Both the position numbers and the translations under genes were made by a program. The notes below the pieces were generated by a model. The model did no database searches. It saw only the letters and a program-made list of their open reading frames with translations, and was not told where the DNA came from. From the NCBI RefSeq assembly GCF_003385595.1, contig NZ_QNUE01000015.1:23651-87650 (forward strand): a stretch of 64,000 bases of DNA. Reading direction: 5' to 3'. This DNA comes from Chryseobacterium flavum. Its GTDB lineage: Bacteria > Bacteroidota > Bacteroidia > Flavobacteriales > Weeksellaceae. Position 1 is the stretch's first letter; each line of letters begins with the position of its first letter. This document shows positions 61,967-64,000 of the stretch, piece after piece.

Positions 61967-62710
61967 TTAGATTTTACCGGCTTTACCTTCATCCCAATAA
62001 TAAGAATCCGGATAAATTCTTGGGCCAAATACAGCAGTTCCTACCCGTACAATAGTAGCTCCTTCTTCAATGGCTGTTTCCAGGTCTCCGCTCATACCCA
62101 TAGAAAGCTCCTTCATTTGTACGTTAGGAATATTTTCACGGATGATGTCCTGCTGAAGATTTTTCAGGATTTTAAAGCATTCTCTTACTTTATCAGTTTC
62201 GGCACTGAACAGTCCGATTGTCATCAGCCCTTTTATTCTGAGTGTAGGAAAACGGGAAACGTTTTTGGTAAGTTCTATTGCTTCATTGGGGGCTATACCA
62301 AATTTACTTTCTTCACCGGAGGTATTTACCTGAATTAAAACATCAATGGATTTATTTTCAGCAGATAGCCTTTGGTGTAATTTTTCTGCCAGGTCAAGGC
62401 GGTCAAGCGATTGTACGCAGGTAACATCATACTTCAGAATATCCTTGACCTTATTGGTCTGAAGATGCCCGATAAAATGGTTTTCATGGAGAATGTCTTT
62501 TAAGTCTTCATATTTCTCCTTCAGCTCCTGTACTTTGTTTTCTGCGATTAAGGGGTATCCGTTTTCCAAAGCGATTTTGATACGGTCTGCAGAAACCGTT
62601 TTAGTGGCCAGTAATAACCTGACTTCGTCTGTATTTCTTCCGGATTTTTCACAGGCTTTCCTTATCCGTTCATTAATGACAGCAAGATTATGGAGGATAT
62701 CATCTTTCAT
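61967..62710 (-). CDS. YggS-family PLP homeostasis protein
   Basis: A 247-residue pyridoxal-phosphate-binding protein of the YggS/PLPBP family, which buffers PLP and affects amino-acid metabolism. Lys37 in LLLATKTVS is the PLP Schiff-base residue. Diagnostic segments: LIAENKVQELKEKYE, HFIGHLQTNKVK, IQVNTSGEESKFGI and LSMGMSGDLETAIEEGATIVRVGTAVFG-like. It overlaps the upstream AAA ATPase by four bases (ATGA). Confidence 0.93.
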   Translation of the reverse strand: MKDDILHNLAVINERIRKACEKSGRNTDEVRLLLATKTVSADRIKIALENGYPLIAENKVQELKEKYEDLKDILHENHFIGHLQTNKVKDILKYDVTCVQSLDRLDLAEKLHQRLSAENKSIDVLIQVNTSGEESKFGIAPNEAIELTKNVSRFPTLRIKGLMTIGLFSAETDKVRECFKILKNLQQDIIRENIPNVQMKELSMGMSGDLETAIEEGATIVRVGTAVFGPRIYPDSYYWDEGKAGKI

Positions 62711-63426
62711 GACCCGATGGTTTCTTTAGCTTCCAGTGTTTTAATTAAAGTGGCTTTTACAGCTGTAAGAGCATGGTCCCTAGCTTCTGCAAAAGAAACA
62801 GAATATTTTCTTTCAATATTTTGCAATTCTTCAGGAAACTGTTTAAGTAACTGATCATAGTACGTATCCAGAAACTCAGCAGATGGCATTTCATAATGGA
62901 CCTTTAGCTGGAAACGTCTCAATAAAGCGGAATCAATAATTTCAGGATGATTGGTTGCACATAGCAACAGGGCATTATCGGGGTAGTAATCAATCAGCTG
63001 GATCAGTGTGTTGACCAGTCTTCTCATTTCACCTACATCTTTATCATCACTACCTCTTGCTTTTCCGATCTGGTCCAGCTCATCAAGAAATAAGACTGAC
63101 CTTTCCCTGGCTGCCTTATCAAAAATCATTTTAATATTCTGGGAAGTTTCCCCGATCCGTGACGAGACAATGTTACTAAGGTTTAAAATAATGATACTTT
63201 TACCTAAAGCAGTGGCTATTGCTTTTGCTGTCATTGTTTTTCCGCATCCTGAACTTCCCTGAAGTAAAATTTTGTTGTTTACCGGAAGTCCGTATTCCTG
63301 TAATTCTTTGACGTAAGTATGTTCTTTAATAAGCTGTATAAGTATTTTTTTACTGGCTTCATTGAGGAAAACATCATTAAAGTTTACTTGTTCTTTGTCC
63401 TGAATAATAAGATTGTACAGATTCAT
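62707..63426 (-). CDS. AAA family ATPase
   Basis: A 239-residue single-domain AAA ATPase. Walker A is GSSGCGKT at 57-64, Walker B is LFLDELDQ at 112-119, and sensor/arginine elements follow in CATNHPE and SALLRRF. The small size with no extra domain is like the MoxR/SpoVK-like chaperones and IstB-related proteins, but not decisive. It is translationally coupled to YggS. Partner unknown. Confidence 0.85.
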   Translation of the reverse strand: MNLYNLIIQDKEQVNFNDVFLNEASKKILIQLIKEHTYVKELQEYGLPVNNKILLQGSSGCGKTMTAKAIATALGKSIIILNLSNIVSSRIGETSQNIKMIFDKAARERSVLFLDELDQIGKARGSDDKDVGEMRRLVNTLIQLIDYYPDNALLLCATNHPEIIDSALLRRFQLKVHYEMPSAEFLDTYYDQLLKQFPEELQNIERKYSVSFAEARDHALTAVKATLIKTLEAKETIGS

Positions 63427-63749
63427 AATGGCAATTCAAAGGTTAATCTTAGGAGGTACAAAGATAAACCTTTATTAAATGCAATGTTCATCCTGAAAGA
63501 GAATAAACAGCTGGGCCAGTGGTTTAACCCAGTCCGGTTATTGTTTGTAAACCGGAGTGAAACAAAGAAAAGCCAGACAAATGCCCGGCTTTTCTTTTGG
63601 ATATTAAATTTGTTATGAAACTAAGATCTTTTTGTTATGTTTTTGGGCCCTTTTACCCCAATGAGTAAAAGAGCGACGTCTGAATTCAGACTAAAAACAT
63701 AAAACAATATAATTAGTATAGATGCTTTATAGGCTACTTAATTTTAGAA
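63427..63749. other. Structured intergenic region
   Basis: 323 bases that hold several inverted repeats but no supported gene: a hairpin with ccggtt/aaccgg arms near 63534-63555, the hairpin at 63567-63594, the stem cttttac/gtaaaag (63650-63656 with 63665-63671), and the 14-base palindrome gtctgaattcagac at 63678-63691. It lies downstream of the 26-residue gene. Confidence 0.5.
63567..63598. terminator. Hairpin, probable terminator
   Basis: Stem gaaaagcc/ggcttttc (63567-63574 with 63587-63594), 12-base loop, T-rich on both strands. Confidence 0.5.
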
Positions 63750-63830
63750 TTAGTTTCTTTCTCTTCTTACTGTCATAAAATATGATGTGAACACTACTAA
63801 ACATGTTGCGATACCGATATAAGTTACCAT
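63750..63830 (-). CDS. 26-residue single-span membrane peptide
   Basis: Very short minus-strand gene encoding MVTYIGIATCLVVFTSYFM followed by TVRRERN. It is one hydrophobic span with a positively charged end, like KdpF or other tiny membrane subunits. The stop TAA and basic end resemble the 57-residue peptide at 61695. No promoter match was found, so the call is tentative. Confidence 0.4.
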   Translation of the reverse strand: MVTYIGIATCLVVFTSYFMTVRRERN

Positions 63831-64000
63831 TTTGTATTATTTTTAATTATTTGACTTTTTTTTATCAATTTTTCAATTGCAATATTACAGTTTTCAAATC
63901 ACGTGCCAAAGTAAAATGTTATGATGTATATCAGTGTATTGCAGGGGTTTTTGTTCATCTTTTAGTGATATTTTGTTTATATTTAATTAATATATTATTG

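Noticed and set aside
63487..63618. A 43-codon plus-strand frame near the right end.
   Set aside because: It runs across two hairpins and into a probable terminator and shows no signal peptide or motif.

Overview
The window comes from a flavobacterium (Bacteroidota), most likely Chryseobacterium or a close relative. The DNA is AT-rich, start codons lack Shine-Dalgarno sequences, and many genes follow the Bacteroidota promoter element TAnnTTTG, sometimes with an upstream TTG about 20 bases away. Gene content agrees: a PER/CIA-like class A beta-lactamase, monomeric NADP isocitrate dehydrogenase, long-form urocanate hydratase, single-chain glycine decarboxylase and a LytS/LytTR pair. It is ordinary chromosome. 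I see no rRNA, tRNA, insertion sequence, prophage or CRISPR array.

Layout. 1-7.1 kb: a GyrI-like protein cut by the left edge, diacylglycerol kinase, DNA polymerase sliding clamp (dnaN), an AraC regulator with a DUF417 membrane protein, pheT and a META-domain lipoprotein. 7.2-13.2 kb (minus strand): an acidic small protein, hydroxybutyryl-CoA dehydrogenase, a secreted small protein, the beta-lactamase, a GH5 glycosidase, a frameshifted lipoprotein gene and a Gfo/Idh oxidoreductase. 13.3-21.2 kb (plus): pcm, a 2-hydroxyacid dehydrogenase, hutU, two Crp-like regulators, a metallo-hydrolase, a tautomerase and a cupin. 21.2-22.5 kb: an AT-rich islet with two overlapping genes, a ParB/sulfiredoxin-like protein and a HAD phosphatase, which is the best candidate here for an undescribed system.

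22.5-44.7 kb: a zinc-ribbon/plug protein, a secreted thiol peroxidase, GapN, an S41 protease, three metallo-beta-lactamase-fold proteins in all with the earlier one, an AraC regulator with the aldo/keto reductase it probably controls, DoxX and DUF1223 proteins, LytS/LytTR, a two-gene cytochrome P460 operon, a divergent SDR/HxlR pair, isocitrate dehydrogenase divergent from a cytosolic thiol peroxidase, two VOC proteins and DUF763. 44.9-52.6 kb: a Crp-like regulator followed by twelve small co-directional genes rich in VOC, DinB and SRPBCC folds, closed by a terminator. 52.7-64 kb: an S9 peptidase, an ECF sigma operon, a DnaJ-domain protein, gcvP, a lipoprotein, YggS and an AAA ATPase.

Three very short genes (50, 57 and 26 codons) were found by reading intergenic sequence at 57.1, 61.7 and 63.8 kb. 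Much of the window follows one pattern: a one-component regulator (AraC, Crp, HxlR or LytTR) beside a small enzyme or membrane protein, consistent with many small, locally controlled stress or detoxification modules.
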